From a virus, in the IMG/VR virus record IMGVR_UViG_3300044726_000051, positions 1 through 44,805 of that record: 44,805 bases of DNA; one strand, given 5' to 3'. The position numbers and the translations under genes were made by a program. The notes under the pieces are model-generated. The model ran no database searches. It had not been told where the DNA came from and worked only from the letters and a program-made list of their open reading frames with translations. Shown here piece by piece: positions 23,684-30,897 of this stretch; within the stretch, counting starts at the first letter, position 1; each line of letters opens with the position of its first letter.

Positions 23684-24028
23684 TCATTCCTCGTTGTTAC
23701 CTTGTGCCCAGTCGAACACGTTGTCGTTAATTTCGCGGTCCCAAATGATGACCGCGTCTGCTAGTGCCGTTGCGATGTAGTCCCAGAACCTGTCCTTTAC
23801 CAGGGTGGGAAGTACGGTGGAGTTCTTACCCTTGGGTAAGTCGAAGTCAGCCGCGAACTTCTGCGCGGCGACGATGGCCACGGAGCGGGGGTTAGACATT
23901 GCGTACCCCTCCCCGTAGGCTACCTTCACAGGGGACTCGACCAGTGTCTTGGGGACATCCGGTCGGGCCCGCTGTAGGTCACGGAGAATGGTTCCCCATT
24001 CAACGATGAAAACATCGGGCTCGTCCAT
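23684..24028 (-). CDS. Hypothetical replication-region protein, 114 aa
   Basis: A soluble, slightly acidic protein starting MDEPDVFIVEWGTILRDLQR. It has a middle GYAMSNPRSVAIVAAQKFAAD segment and a C-terminal helix KDRFWDYIATALADAVIIWD. No known domain is recognised. Its ATG overlaps the stop of the coiled-coil protein upstream, and one base separates it from the next gene, so it belongs to the replication operon. Confidence 0.75.
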   Translation of the reverse strand: MDEPDVFIVEWGTILRDLQRARPDVPKTLVESPVKVAYGEGYAMSNPRSVAIVAAQKFAADFDLPKGKNSTVLPTLVKDRFWDYIATALADAVIIWDREINDNVFDWAQGNNEE

Positions 24029-24399
24029 TAAATGACCTTCCTGGGGCCCTTGGCCGGGAACGTCGCGTTGATCCAGGTTTCGAGCTTGTTGATTCGTTCT
24101 TCCAGTTCCTTGATGTGAAGGTCGTGGGCCAGCAGCATAGCCGTGTCCGCTTCGGTGGCGCGGGGGCTATACTTCGTTTGGTTGGACGGAATCTCGTATT
24201 GATCCCGGCGCATCTTGATCGTGTGGTCCTTGATAACGATCCCCTCGCGCAGCTTGATCTTCGTCATCGCGTAGGTGGCGAACTCCGTGTCCGGGAGGCC
24301 GCTGGAGGTGTACTCCGCGATCATCAGATTGGCCAGGTCGAGGTTCTCGCGCATCGTCAGGAATTGACGGGTGACTTTGGAGTCGGTGGTTTCGCTCAT
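24028..24399 (-). CDS. Hypothetical coiled-coil protein, 123 aa
   Basis: The protein starts MSETTDSKVTRQFLTMRENL and ends in a heptad-like helix (HDLHIKELEERINKLETWIN). The middle is polar and basic. It leads the operon that goes on to the DNA polymerase and is preceded by a CCTAGGAT ribosome site and a promoter set in a hairpin loop. A DNA-binding or scaffolding role in replication is possible; no motif confirms it. Confidence 0.75.
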   Translation of the reverse strand: MSETTDSKVTRQFLTMRENLDLANLMIAEYTSSGLPDTEFATYAMTKIKLREGIVIKDHTIKMRRDQYEIPSNQTKYSPRATEADTAMLLAHDLHIKELEERINKLETWINATFPAKGPRKVI

Positions 24400-24425
24400 A
24401 CAATCCTAGGGTTGGGTTAACGGGG

Positions 24426-24465
24426 ACGGCCCCCGTTCCTAATTATACTTTGGAACGGGGGCCGT
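24426..24465 (-). promoter_or_regulatory. Promoter TATAAT inside the loop of a 14-bp perfect hairpin
   Basis: A 14-base perfect inverted repeat (ACGGCCCCCGTTCC and its complement) surrounds a 12-base AT-rich loop. The loop reads TATAAT on the - strand, preceded by CCAAAG. The structure follows the SSB-like gene and precedes the coiled-coil gene, so it may both end one transcript and begin the next. A T-run follows only in the + direction. Confidence 0.6.
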
Positions 24466-24480
24466 TTTGGCGGCTCTGAA

Positions 24481-25416
24481 CTAGAACTTCTTGCTAGGGG
24501 TAGCAGCGCCCCGGGCGAGCTTTTCGGCATCCTCGGCGTCGGGCTTCGGCATGTTGACCGGCTTCGCGCTGATGGTCTCGTGGCGCGTCAGGAGGGCCAT
24601 CATCAGCCCCTCGTCCTTGATCTGCTCGATGATCTTGAAGTGGACCATGAACAGGAAGCGGTCGTGGGGCGTGACGCTGATCTCGACCACGGCTCCGAAG
24701 ATGGGAGTGTCGAGGACGTTGACGATCTGGTTCGCCATCTTCTGGAAGTTGTCGACACTCGTCGCGGGCGGGATCATCGTCATGTACGAGGCCCGCGCCA
24801 CGTCAGCGGGGTTGGTACAGTCGTCGGCGGCGAAGACATGGAGGCGGCGGGAGGTCTTACAGGCCTTGCCCTTACCACCCTTGAGGTCGCTGCCCCACTG
24901 GAACATCGGGCAATCCTCGCAGACCTGACCGGCGTCGATCTGAGGGTTGGGCGCCTCGGTCTTCCAGGTGTCTTCCACCGCATCGTAGGTCCAGGGAGTC
25001 AGGACCTCGTGGGGGCGAACGATCGCATAGCAGACCGGCGTGGCGGGGGTGTTCGCGTTGTACGGCTTGTCGTAGAACTCATAGTCCTTGCGGTAGTCCA
25101 CGATGATGCAACGGAGCTTGTCGCCTGGGACCAACTCGTCCCCGATAGTCATTCGACCCCCCTTGAAGCTGATGAAGCCGCCGCTGGGCTTCTCGGCTAG
25201 CTTGGTCTGCTTCGTCAGGACGGCCATCCGGTCCTTCCAGTTGACAATGGACGTACCCGGTTTCTTGGGCTCGTCCTCGGGGGGATGCCCGTGATGGGGC
25301 TGATCGAAAGCCTTGTCCGAGTCGGACTTGGGCGGGGTAGGCATGGGGGGAACTCCTTTGGTGGGGGGCAGGGGGGTGATCTTGTCGAGGCCGGGGTTGA
25401 CGGGTTTGTTCATCAC
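24481..25416 (-). CDS. Probable ssDNA-binding protein with zinc-type cysteines, 311 aa
   Basis: A Pro-rich disordered N-terminus (about 1-55) leads to a beta-rich core. Around residues 165-190 it has VCEDCPMFQWGSDLKGGKG with a further KACK and later DDC, a four-cysteine set that may bind zinc. Phage proteins with this CPxxQWG..GKGKACK layout are usually found beside polymerase and nuclease genes and are regarded as ssDNA-binding or recombination proteins. It may start at GTG 25416 or ATG 25413, both overlapping the upstream stop with AAGGAAG in front. Confidence 0.65.
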   Translation of the reverse strand: MMNKPVNPGLDKITPLPPTKGVPPMPTPPKSDSDKAFDQPHHGHPPEDEPKKPGTSIVNWKDRMAVLTKQTKLAEKPSGGFISFKGGRMTIGDELVPGDKLRCIIVDYRKDYEFYDKPYNANTPATPVCYAIVRPHEVLTPWTYDAVEDTWKTEAPNPQIDAGQVCEDCPMFQWGSDLKGGKGKACKTSRRLHVFAADDCTNPADVARASYMTMIPPATSVDNFQKMANQIVNVLDTPIFGAVVEISVTPHDRFLFMVHFKIIEQIKDEGLMMALLTRHETISAKPVNMPKPDAEDAEKLARGAATPSKKF

Positions 25417-25766
25417 ACTTCCTTCACGGTGTAGGCGGTCTTGGTGTCGGTGGAAATGCCGGGGATGATCTCACCGGCTTCGATACGCTCCATGATGGCC
25501 GACTCGGTCAGGCGCTTGTGGAGCAGCTCAGGAGCGTTCTGGGCGATGACGTAGCGGTGGAAGGCCGACCAATCGTCGCACTTCGGTACGTCCTTGGACT
25601 TGGAGAACAGGGCGAACTTGCCGTACACGCCAGCCTTGACGTTGGCGGCGGCTAGTTCTGCGGTGAGGTTCTTTTCCTCTTGTTCGAGGATGGCGGCCCT
25701 AGCGGTGAGCTTGAGGCGCTCGGTACGCTTGTCGAAGAGGGCCTTGAGAATTGCTTTCGTGTCCAT
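25413..25766 (-). CDS. Conserved-type phage protein, 117 aa
   Basis: An N-terminal helix rich in Leu, Lys and Glu (FDKRTERLKLTARAAILEQE) is followed by a small beta part (GKFALFSKSKDVPKCDDW) and a helix plus LTESAIMERIEAGEIIPGI ending in TAYTVKEV. The order of coiled coil, short beta segment, LL.KR and PGI..YTV occurs in many phage proteins encoded next to ssDNA-binding proteins. Their function is not known. Here it is coupled to the SSB-like gene, strengthening that link. Confidence 0.7.
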   Translation of the reverse strand: MDTKAILKALFDKRTERLKLTARAAILEQEEKNLTAELAAANVKAGVYGKFALFSKSKDVPKCDDWSAFHRYVIAQNAPELLHKRLTESAIMERIEAGEIIPGISTDTKTAYTVKEV

Positions 25767-25883
25767 AGTGTCCTAGTAATGAAGTGAGGAAGGGGTTTAA
25801 CGTGGGCCCCCCGCCGGGGAGGACGGCGGGAGGTTCCACGAGCACCTGGGGGTGCTAGTCCAGACCCTACGGGGCCTAGGTCG
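25767..25883 (-). other. Structured 5' leader of SSB-like operon
   Basis: Between the promoter and the first ATG lie about 115 bases with at least two GC-rich hairpins: GAGCACC / GGTGCT with neighbours, and CCCGCC / GGCGGG. The latter has extra pairing to the GGGCCC block. The region has no open frame. It may stabilise the transcript 5' end or regulate translation. Confidence 0.5.
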
Positions 25884-25902
25884 ATTATAGCCTACTTTTT
25901 GG
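25884..25902 (-). promoter_or_regulatory. Early promoter, CCAAAAA-GTAGGC-TATAAT
   Basis: On the - strand CCAAAAAGTAGGCTATAAT lies after the stop of the 99-residue gene and drives the operon with the SSB-like protein. It is a member of the recurring promoter family. Confidence 0.7.
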
Positions 25903-25907
25903 CTATA

Positions 25908-26207
25908 TTAGGCGGGCTGCTGCTCTTTTGGCTTTGGCTTGTAGTAGCTCTTGCGATGCGCGGGTTTCTCCGGCGCACCAAATCCGTCAGGCAGGTCTTG
26001 GATGCGGCATTCGGCCCCCTCGGGCAGATGCTCGCGTACATACATGGCTACGTTCTTGTAGAGCCAGTACGTGTTTCGGAACTCCTGCCACTTGGTGGTC
26101 TTGGCCTCGCAGGTTTCGCCGTTGACTTGAATAGTCAGTGGCTTGCCGACCCGTGGCATTGCGTAGAAGTGGATGGGGATCACTCTCCCCTCGTATTGTA
26201 AGTCCAT
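25908..26207 (-). CDS. Hypothetical protein, 99 aa
   Basis: The first 60 residues look like a small beta domain (MDLQYEGRVIPIHFYAMPRV, KPLTIQVNGETCEAKTTKW), and the C-terminus is a Lys/Pro-rich tail (YYKPKPKEQQPA). It is the first - strand gene after the divergent promoter region, so probably among the earliest transcribed. An ACGGAG site is near the ATG. No family is recognised. Confidence 0.7.
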   Translation of the reverse strand: MDLQYEGRVIPIHFYAMPRVGKPLTIQVNGETCEAKTTKWQEFRNTYWLYKNVAMYVREHLPEGAECRIQDLPDGFGAPEKPAHRKSYYKPKPKEQQPA

Positions 26208-26226
26208 AGCATACTCCGTGAAAGCC

Positions 26227-26258
26227 CTAGTATACCCCCAAAAATCGGGCTATACTAG
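26227..26258. promoter_or_regulatory. Divergent promoters within an inverted repeat
   Basis: Eight-base arms CTAGTATA and TATACTAG flank CCCCCAAAAATCGGGC. On the + strand it reads CCAAAAATCGGGCTATACT and faces the primase-helicase. On the - strand a TATACT faces the 99-residue gene. One short element thus offers a -10 box each way. Confidence 0.7.
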
Positions 26259-26279
26259 GAGTCCCCGACCCCAAAAAGA

Positions 26280-26301
26280 ACCACCCCCGAGGGGGTGGTT
26301 T
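26280..26301 (+). terminator. Hairpin in primase-helicase leader (attenuator-like)
   Basis: ACCACCCC / GGGGTGGT with a CGAG loop, then TTGG. It lies about 25 bases after the + promoter and 105 before the primase-helicase ATG, so it could attenuate or protect that transcript. The T-run is weak. Confidence 0.6.
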
Positions 26302-26364
26302 GGAAGATCAACTTTTCAGAGGCAACTGCTAAGTTGAGAGGACGGAACTGAGGAATCCAATACT

Positions 26365-26383
26365 CCGGGTAATTATAACCCGG
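26365..26383 (+). promoter_or_regulatory. Second candidate promoter/operator upstream of primase-helicase
   Basis: A CCGGGT / ACCCGG inverted repeat encloses AATTATA. The enclosed bases give TATAAC on + and TATAAT on -. It recalls the hairpin-enclosed promoter at 24426-24465. A GCGAGGACG ribosome site and the ATG follow about 25 bases later. Confidence 0.45.
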
Positions 26384-26406
26384 CTTTAGACAAAGCGAGG
26401 ACGTTT

Positions 26407-28509
26407 ATGGCCATCCCAGCGTCACCCTTCTCCCGAGGGTTGATATCCCAGACAGAAGATGTACAGCTACTTGACGAATACCTTAACAAACGCATACTAG
26501 AACCTAGTGACTTCCCCCTGGGTCTCGTCCCTATGCGGGACCCGGCGGTGTTACGAGAACGGGGCTACGCCAACGTCAGCGCGGGCCGACCGTATGTGTT
26601 CTTTCGATACTTGCGACCCGACGGCACCCCCTACTACAAGAACAAGGACCCCTACGAGTTGGTCAGGTTCCTAGGGCCGGTCAAGATGTGGCGAGGCGAA
26701 ACGCCCCCGCCCAAAGCAATCTCCCCTAGTGGTCGCCCCCCGGTACTACACTTTGAACCTATCGGGGGCGGCAAGGATTGGGCCTCCCTCCCTGACGGGA
26801 CCGTAGTGCTACACGTAGAGTCCCTGATCAAGGCGAAGGTCGTACATAAGTGGCTCCCCGAGAATCCCTGCGTCGGCCTCAATGGCGTATGGGGCTGGGC
26901 TAGTAGCAAGATGGGAGTGGAACTGACCTACGTCGATACAGGCGTGGACTTTAGTCGGTTCAAGAACGTCATCCTGTTCGATTCTAATACCCACAAGGCA
27001 GACGTAAACAAGGCCAGGCACTCCCTGGCCTTTAAGCTGCGCAATGTGTTAGGATGCAAGGAGGTGTTCATTGCTGAGCTCCCCCGGCCCTCCAAGCTAG
27101 AGTACGATGAGCCTGACTGGGGCCCCGACGACTTCTTGCGCGTCAGGGCCGACCCTAATCAGCTCATAGACGTTATCAACGCGGCTACTCCATTCGTGGG
27201 TAGTCTGGACGACCCCCTCATTGAGGCTATCCAAGACAAGATCGTTCTGTGTACCGCTACGGTGGCGGTCATAGACCGTAGGGACAAGATAGTTCGGGAC
27301 TTCACGAAGGCTCAACAATTGTACTCTACGATTAACCGCAAGGAACTGATAGGCAAGAGCGTTAAGACCACCTATGCTTTCAAGCTATGGCAGGACGATC
27401 CCTCAGTGCGCCGGGAGGTCAAGGCCCCTTGTTACCGCTACCTGGGCGAGGAGTTTATAGACAAGCCTGACGGGGAGTATTACAACCTCTACGTTAGAAG
27501 TGGGGCCTGGCCGACCGGGGAACGTACAGGTCAGGCCGATCCGGTCATTAACCAGTTACACAATATGCTAGGGGATGACGGCGTATACAGGTTTCGCACT
27601 TACTTCAGGTTCCTCAAGTATAGCCCTAACAAGCCCTCTACGCTATTGGTTATGTACGGGGGCCGGGGCCATGGGAAGGGTTGGTCCACTAAGATAGTTG
27701 ACCGTCTTATCGGGGATGCCAATGTGGCCTCGGCCCGGGGCAAGGACCTGAGTAGCAACTTCAACGCGATCCTCCAGGCCAAGCGGCTTATCATCCTCAA
27801 CGAGTACAACCCAGAGGGGTCGCGACAGACGGCCCTCAACGCGATCAAGGGGCTAGCGGGGGACGAGTACATTACCATCGAGCCAAAGGGGATGGACCCG
27901 TATCGGGTGGAGAATAACGCGGGGGCGATGTTCACAACTAACTTCCTGGAGGACGTTCCCACGGACGGCCTGGAGGACAGGCGGCTGATCTACATGGAGG
28001 CCAAGAATCGCGTTGAGGTTCCCCAGGCGGATTGGGACCCACTTCACAAGATGCTCGATGACCCGGAGGTTATGGCCGACTTCGCCCAGTGGCTGTACGA
28101 GGGCGATGAGGTCAACTATAGTACCTGGCGCCCCGATCCCCTCGACCACGCGAGGCAGGAGGCCATCTTGGGGTCCTCCCGGGGCCCCGAAGGCACCGCC
28201 CGCATCATACTTAATCGGCTGCGCGAGGACCCGGCTGGCTACATATGCCTATGGATGGAGACCCTGTATGAATTGTTTGCCGAGGAGGGCTACGCCAAGG
28301 ACAGGTTCCCAGTCACATCGTTCGCCTCTATACTCAAGCGCGGGGACTGGAAGGGCACCGGGTCAGAGAGATATGGGAAGAACGGTAAGCAAGCAGCGGT
28401 ATGGGTGGTAGACCAACACAAGTTTGACGAGATTCGGTCGAACAAGCTAGCGGTCAGAGATGAGGCCGATAGAGCGGCCAAGAACCTAATCATCCCTCCA
28501 AAATTCTAG
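26407..28509 (+). CDS. Primase-helicase (Toprim-like plus SF3/D5-type helicase), 700 aa
   Basis: The N-terminal half has a DUF3854/Toprim-like region, with VILFDSNTHKADV near 188-200 as the metal-binding strand. The C-terminal half is a superfamily 3 helicase of the DUF5906 type. It has Walker A GGRGHGKGWSTK (418-429), Walker B LIILNEY (461-467), EYITIEPKGMDPY, sensor FTTN (509-512) and an arginine finger in EDRR (523-526). It unwinds and probably primes replication forks, working with the family A polymerase on the opposite strand. It is the only + strand gene in the early half, with its own promoter and terminator. Confidence 0.88.
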   Translation: MAIPASPFSRGLISQTEDVQLLDEYLNKRILEPSDFPLGLVPMRDPAVLRERGYANVSAGRPYVFFRYLRPDGTPYYKNKDPYELVRFLGPVKMWRGETPPPKAISPSGRPPVLHFEPIGGGKDWASLPDGTVVLHVESLIKAKVVHKWLPENPCVGLNGVWGWASSKMGVELTYVDTGVDFSRFKNVILFDSNTHKADVNKARHSLAFKLRNVLGCKEVFIAELPRPSKLEYDEPDWGPDDFLRVRADPNQLIDVINAATPFVGSLDDPLIEAIQDKIVLCTATVAVIDRRDKIVRDFTKAQQLYSTINRKELIGKSVKTTYAFKLWQDDPSVRREVKAPCYRYLGEEFIDKPDGEYYNLYVRSGAWPTGERTGQADPVINQLHNMLGDDGVYRFRTYFRFLKYSPNKPSTLLVMYGGRGHGKGWSTKIVDRLIGDANVASARGKDLSSNFNAILQAKRLIILNEYNPEGSRQTALNAIKGLAGDEYITIEPKGMDPYRVENNAGAMFTTNFLEDVPTDGLEDRRLIYMEAKNRVEVPQADWDPLHKMLDDPEVMADFAQWLYEGDEVNYSTWRPDPLDHARQEAILGSSRGPEGTARIILNRLREDPAGYICLWMETLYELFAEEGYAKDRFPVTSFASILKRGDWKGTGSERYGKNGKQAAVWVVDQHKFDEIRSNKLAVRDEADRAAKNLIIPPKF

Positions 28510-28521
28510 CCCCTCCGGGGG

Positions 28522-28584
28522 TTTTGTGGGGTACCCTATGGAAAAGGCCCCCCGGAGCGATCCGGGGGGCCTTTCTGTCTTGTT
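28522..28584 (+). repeat. Bracketed element, copy 2 (+ orientation)
   Basis: TTTTGTGGGGTACCCTA, 34 bases including a strong terminator hairpin, then TTCTGTCTTGTT. It matches the - oriented copy at 15537-15598 in both outer words and spacing and likewise follows an operon end. Confidence 0.8.
28543..28574. terminator. Strong bidirectional terminator
   Basis: A 14-base perfect stem (AAAGGCCCCCCGGA with its complement) capped by a GCGA tetraloop lies between the convergent primase-helicase gene and the 61-residue gene. A and T runs flank the GC core on both sides. Confidence 0.92.
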
Positions 28585-28768
28585 ACTGGCGGCGTAGGAG
28601 GGGGGAGGGGTCTGGCCCCCGGGGGGCTATCAACAGAGCCACTCGCCCGTCACGAGTGTGACCGCTCATCACGCAATAGGGGACCCCGATGTCCACGGTC
28701 ATTTGGTCTTGGAGGAGGGCCAAGTGGGCCTTGGCGGCGTCCTCGCGGTTGGGGAATATGATCTTCAT
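28583..28768 (-). CDS. Hypothetical protein, 61 aa
   Basis: I choose the ATG that overlaps the stop of the methyltransferase-like gene (MKIIFPNREDAAKAHLALLQ). A TTG four codons earlier is possible. The small alpha/beta pattern (VDIGVPYCVMSGHTRDGRVA) has no known motif. It is the last gene of its operon before the strong terminator. The coupling suggests a partner or minor product of that operon. Confidence 0.65.
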   Translation of the reverse strand: MKIIFPNREDAAKAHLALLQDQMTVDIGVPYCVMSGHTRDGRVALLIAPRGPDPSPLLRRQ

Positions 28769-29385
28769 TCGCTTATCCAAAGGCCAGGGGAGGATTGGTG
28801 AACTAGGCCGGCCAGCCCTAGCTCGACCATGTAAGGATTGACCACCCAGGGGGCTAGGTGGACTTGTGTGAAGCCTAGCTCGCGCATGAGATCGTTCTTG
28901 GGAGAGTTGTACTCAAAGGCCGTGTTGAACGCGGGGGTACCATCGAACGCATCGAGGACCACTACGGGCCCCACGGTGTATTCTAGGGCGTCTTCCAGCA
29001 CCTCCCGAGCCTCCATGTGGCCGAGCGCGTAGGCGATCAGGGTAACGTCCGGGGCACACTCGGGGTCATAGCCCTCGGCTGGGCCGAGAATCCGCCGCCC
29101 CGGGCAGACGCATAGGGCCAGCTGGGCCTTGGACGCGTTGAGAAGGTCAAACTTGAGGTCGGGCCGGTAGTGGTGCCAATGGTACTCCATACCGCCCACG
29201 CCGCAGCCGAGCGATAGGACGTCAGCGAGCATGGGGAGTTGGAGCGCCTTGAGGACCAAGCGGGAGTGCTCGGCCTCGTCGGTGTCGAGGAGCCAGAGTT
29301 GGAAGACCTTGCGGCCTGCCTCTAGGAGGGCCTTGGTGACTTGGCCCACTTGGGCCTCGTCGGAGTAGAGTGAGTGGAGGGTCAT
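28765..29385 (-). CDS. Class I SAM methyltransferase-like protein, 206 aa
   Basis: The core pattern of a Rossmann methyltransferase is visible: motif I VLSLGCGVGGMEYHW (about 56-70), an acidic/aromatic strand KFDLLNASKAQL, VTLIAYALGHMEAREVLEDA and VVVLDAFDGT. The N-terminal helix may cap the active site. No DPPY or NPPY signature of an amino-methyltransferase is present, so it is more likely a small-molecule, protein or tailoring methyltransferase than a restriction-type one. It could decorate the hypermodified base, but nothing in the sequence proves it. It is coupled to small membrane peptides upstream. Confidence 0.6.
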   Translation of the reverse strand: MTLHSLYSDEAQVGQVTKALLEAGRKVFQLWLLDTDEAEHSRLVLKALQLPMLADVLSLGCGVGGMEYHWHHYRPDLKFDLLNASKAQLALCVCPGRRILGPAEGYDPECAPDVTLIAYALGHMEAREVLEDALEYTVGPVVVLDAFDGTPAFNTAFEYNSPKNDLMRELGFTQVHLAPWVVNPYMVELGLAGLVHQSSPGLWISE

Positions 29386-29477
29386 AGGGCCTTGGTCTTG
29401 GGGGTCAGGAGGTAGATGGCGGTGAGCATTACGATGGCCAGGTATGCGAAGGCCAGGTTGACGAGGGTTTCGAGCAT
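29382..29477 (-). CDS. Membrane microprotein, 31 aa
   Basis: The frame reads MLETLVNLAFAYLAIVMLTA then IYLLTPKTKAL: one transmembrane helix with a basic end. Its TGA overlaps the methyltransferase ATG, and its ATG follows the previous stop by one base. Tight coupling and membrane-like composition support translation. Function is unknown. Confidence 0.55.
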   Translation of the reverse strand: MLETLVNLAFAYLAIVMLTAIYLLTPKTKAL

Positions 29478-29478
29478 G

Positions 29479-29532
29479 TTAGAGCGCGTTGATGATTAGG
29501 AGGATGATTACGATGGTCCAGAAGGTGGTCAT
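29479..29532 (-). CDS. Hydrophobic 17-residue micro-ORF
   Basis: The ATG overlaps the TAA of the zinc-type protein (TAATG). The frame encodes MTTFWTIVIILLIINAL, entirely hydrophobic after the first three residues. It could be a true membrane micropeptide or just a re-initiation relay for the 31-residue gene that follows one base later. Confidence 0.4.
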   Translation of the reverse strand: MTTFWTIVIILLIINAL

Positions 29533-30155
29533 TACAGCAGCCCGTAGTTGGCCGCGCAGATCGGGCCGATGGTACGCTGGATGGACTCCTCGGCGGTCAG
29601 GAGGCGGCCACAGATGGCGCAATTACCTGTCCGCTCCCCGTAGGCGATGGCCGCCAGGGTAGGGTCCTTGAGAAGCTCGGCCAGGGGTTGGGAGTGGATG
29701 AAGCCCGGGATCGTAGGGATCCATCGGCCATCCTTGATCTTTCCCAGGTAGGTGTCTTGGAGAGTCACGTAGATGGCCCCGGCGTTGGCCGAGAACGCGC
29801 TGGCCGTTCTGAGCTTGTATACGCCCAGCCGCATCTGGGGTTGCTTGATGCCTCGGGACTTCGCGTATGAGAAAATCTCCTCGATGCGCGCTACGGGGAC
29901 GGTCAGGGGGGCCGGGGCGTTGGCCTTGACCTCGGCCTCGTCCATCCCCCGCGTGATACACGCGACTTGCTTGGGGGAGAGGTAGCCCTTGGCCACCCAC
30001 TGGGCGTCGAGGGATCGCAGGAAGTCGGAGCCACCGGGGTGGGCCTTGGAGCGGAGCCAGGTGGCCTGCTCTAGGGAGAGGACAACCCGGTCGGGATCGG
30101 TGACGGGGGCCGAGGGTGCCGGGCGAACGTAGGAGGCGAGATGCGAGATAGCCAT
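29532..30155 (-). CDS. DUF6011-like protein with C-terminal zinc motif, 207 aa
   Basis: The C-terminus has GNCAICGRLLTAEESIQRTI followed by GPICAANYG, a CxxC...C arrangement like small zinc ribbons of the DUF6011 type in phage and mobile-element proteins. The N-terminal 60 residues are helical and contain LSPKQVACITR, which also recurs in such proteins. A middle beta part (RLGVYKLRTASAFSANAGAI) precedes the zinc motif. Nucleic-acid binding is the likely activity. It leads the operon containing the methyltransferase-like gene. Confidence 0.65.
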   Translation of the reverse strand: MAISHLASYVRPAPSAPVTDPDRVVLSLEQATWLRSKAHPGGSDFLRSLDAQWVAKGYLSPKQVACITRGMDEAEVKANAPAPLTVPVARIEEIFSYAKSRGIKQPQMRLGVYKLRTASAFSANAGAIYVTLQDTYLGKIKDGRWIPTIPGFIHSQPLAELLKDPTLAAIAYGERTGNCAICGRLLTAEESIQRTIGPICAANYGLL

Positions 30156-30188
30156 AGGGGACCTTAAGGGTGAGGATTAGGGGGCGTA

Positions 30189-30207
30189 GGCCCCCCGGAG
30201 GGGGGCC
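30189..30207 (-). promoter_or_regulatory. 5'-leader hairpin of the zinc-type operon
   Basis: An eight-base GC stem (GGCCCCCC / GGGGGGCC) with a three-base loop lies about ten bases downstream of the TATAAT at 30216-30221 in the - direction. It would therefore sit near the 5' end of the transcript and could guard it against decay. Confidence 0.55.
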
Positions 30208-30215
30208 CGTAGGGG

Positions 30216-30234
30216 ATTATACCCCGGGTTTTGG
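30216..30234 (-). promoter_or_regulatory. Early promoter, CCAAAA-CCCGGGG-TATAAT
   Basis: On the - strand CCAAAACCCGGGGTATAAT follows the stop of the 189-residue gene and precedes the zinc-type operon. It is a member of the recurring promoter family. Confidence 0.7.
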
Positions 30235-30238
30235 AGGG

Positions 30239-30808
30239 CTAGAGGTCGATTGCGAGGATGGGGGCCGGGAGCTTGTCGTGGACTTCGCCCTCGGGGACCA
30301 CGCAATCGTAGCGGTAGACTGGCTGCTCTACCGTCTTGGTGCCGATCTGGACCCGGCGACATTCGGATGTCTCCTTGTCTTCGTAGGCGTTGAGGTTGAC
30401 CTCGATGGAGAGGCCCCCGCGAAACTTCCAGGTGAACTTGTAGTCGCGTGAGAAGTAGTCCTTGTTCTCGGAAAGGTCCATCGCGTCGGGCCGGATGGCG
30501 GTCAGCGCGTTGATGAAGTCGATCATCTTGGGGTCCTCCCACCGCTTGAGGCCGGACATATAGACGTGGAAGGCTACACGGCTGTACTCCGCGTCCAGGG
30601 AGGGGTGTTGGGCCGTGCTACGGTCCACGGCGAAGATCGCGTTGGCGATCTGGTTGTACTCGTTGGTGACGATGACCGTCTTGAGCTTGTCGAGGGCCGC
30701 GATGCGAGCATCGACTAGCTCCAGGGCCTGGTCGCTCGGCTGAGCCGCGCGTTGAGAGACACGCTTGGCGACGGCGATGGCGGTGGGATGGGGTTTGTAT
30801 GTAGCCAC
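30239..30808 (-). CDS. Hypothetical protein, 189 aa
   Basis: The start is GTG with an AACCCTAAGGAC leader. The first half is helical (QALELVDARIAALDKLKTVI), the second beta-rich with charged strands (DYKFTWKFRGGLSIEVNLNA, RRVQIGTKTVEQPVYRYDC). There is no signal peptide, membrane helix or known catalytic motif. It lies between two early genes with hairpin-rich spacers, so it is likely expressed early. Function is not recognised. Confidence 0.7.
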   Translation of the reverse strand: MATYKPHPTAIAVAKRVSQRAAQPSDQALELVDARIAALDKLKTVIVTNEYNQIANAIFAVDRSTAQHPSLDAEYSRVAFHVYMSGLKRWEDPKMIDFINALTAIRPDAMDLSENKDYFSRDYKFTWKFRGGLSIEVNLNAYEDKETSECRRVQIGTKTVEQPVYRYDCVVPEGEVHDKLPAPILAIDL

Positions 30809-30897
30809 GAATTGTCCTTAGGGTTGGATTAGGGTCGGGGGCCGGAGGCCTCCTTGTAGCCCCCTCCCCCGGAGGGGAGGATGGCTAGGGGGAGGGC
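30809..30897 (-). other. Hairpin-rich spacer between early genes
   Basis: The spacer holds CCCCTCC-type and GGCCTCC-type GC-rich inverted repeats and the CCAACCCTAAGGAC leader. It is similar in design to the two better conserved spacers at 32172-32258 and 32493-32575. No promoter word is visible here. Confidence 0.5.
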
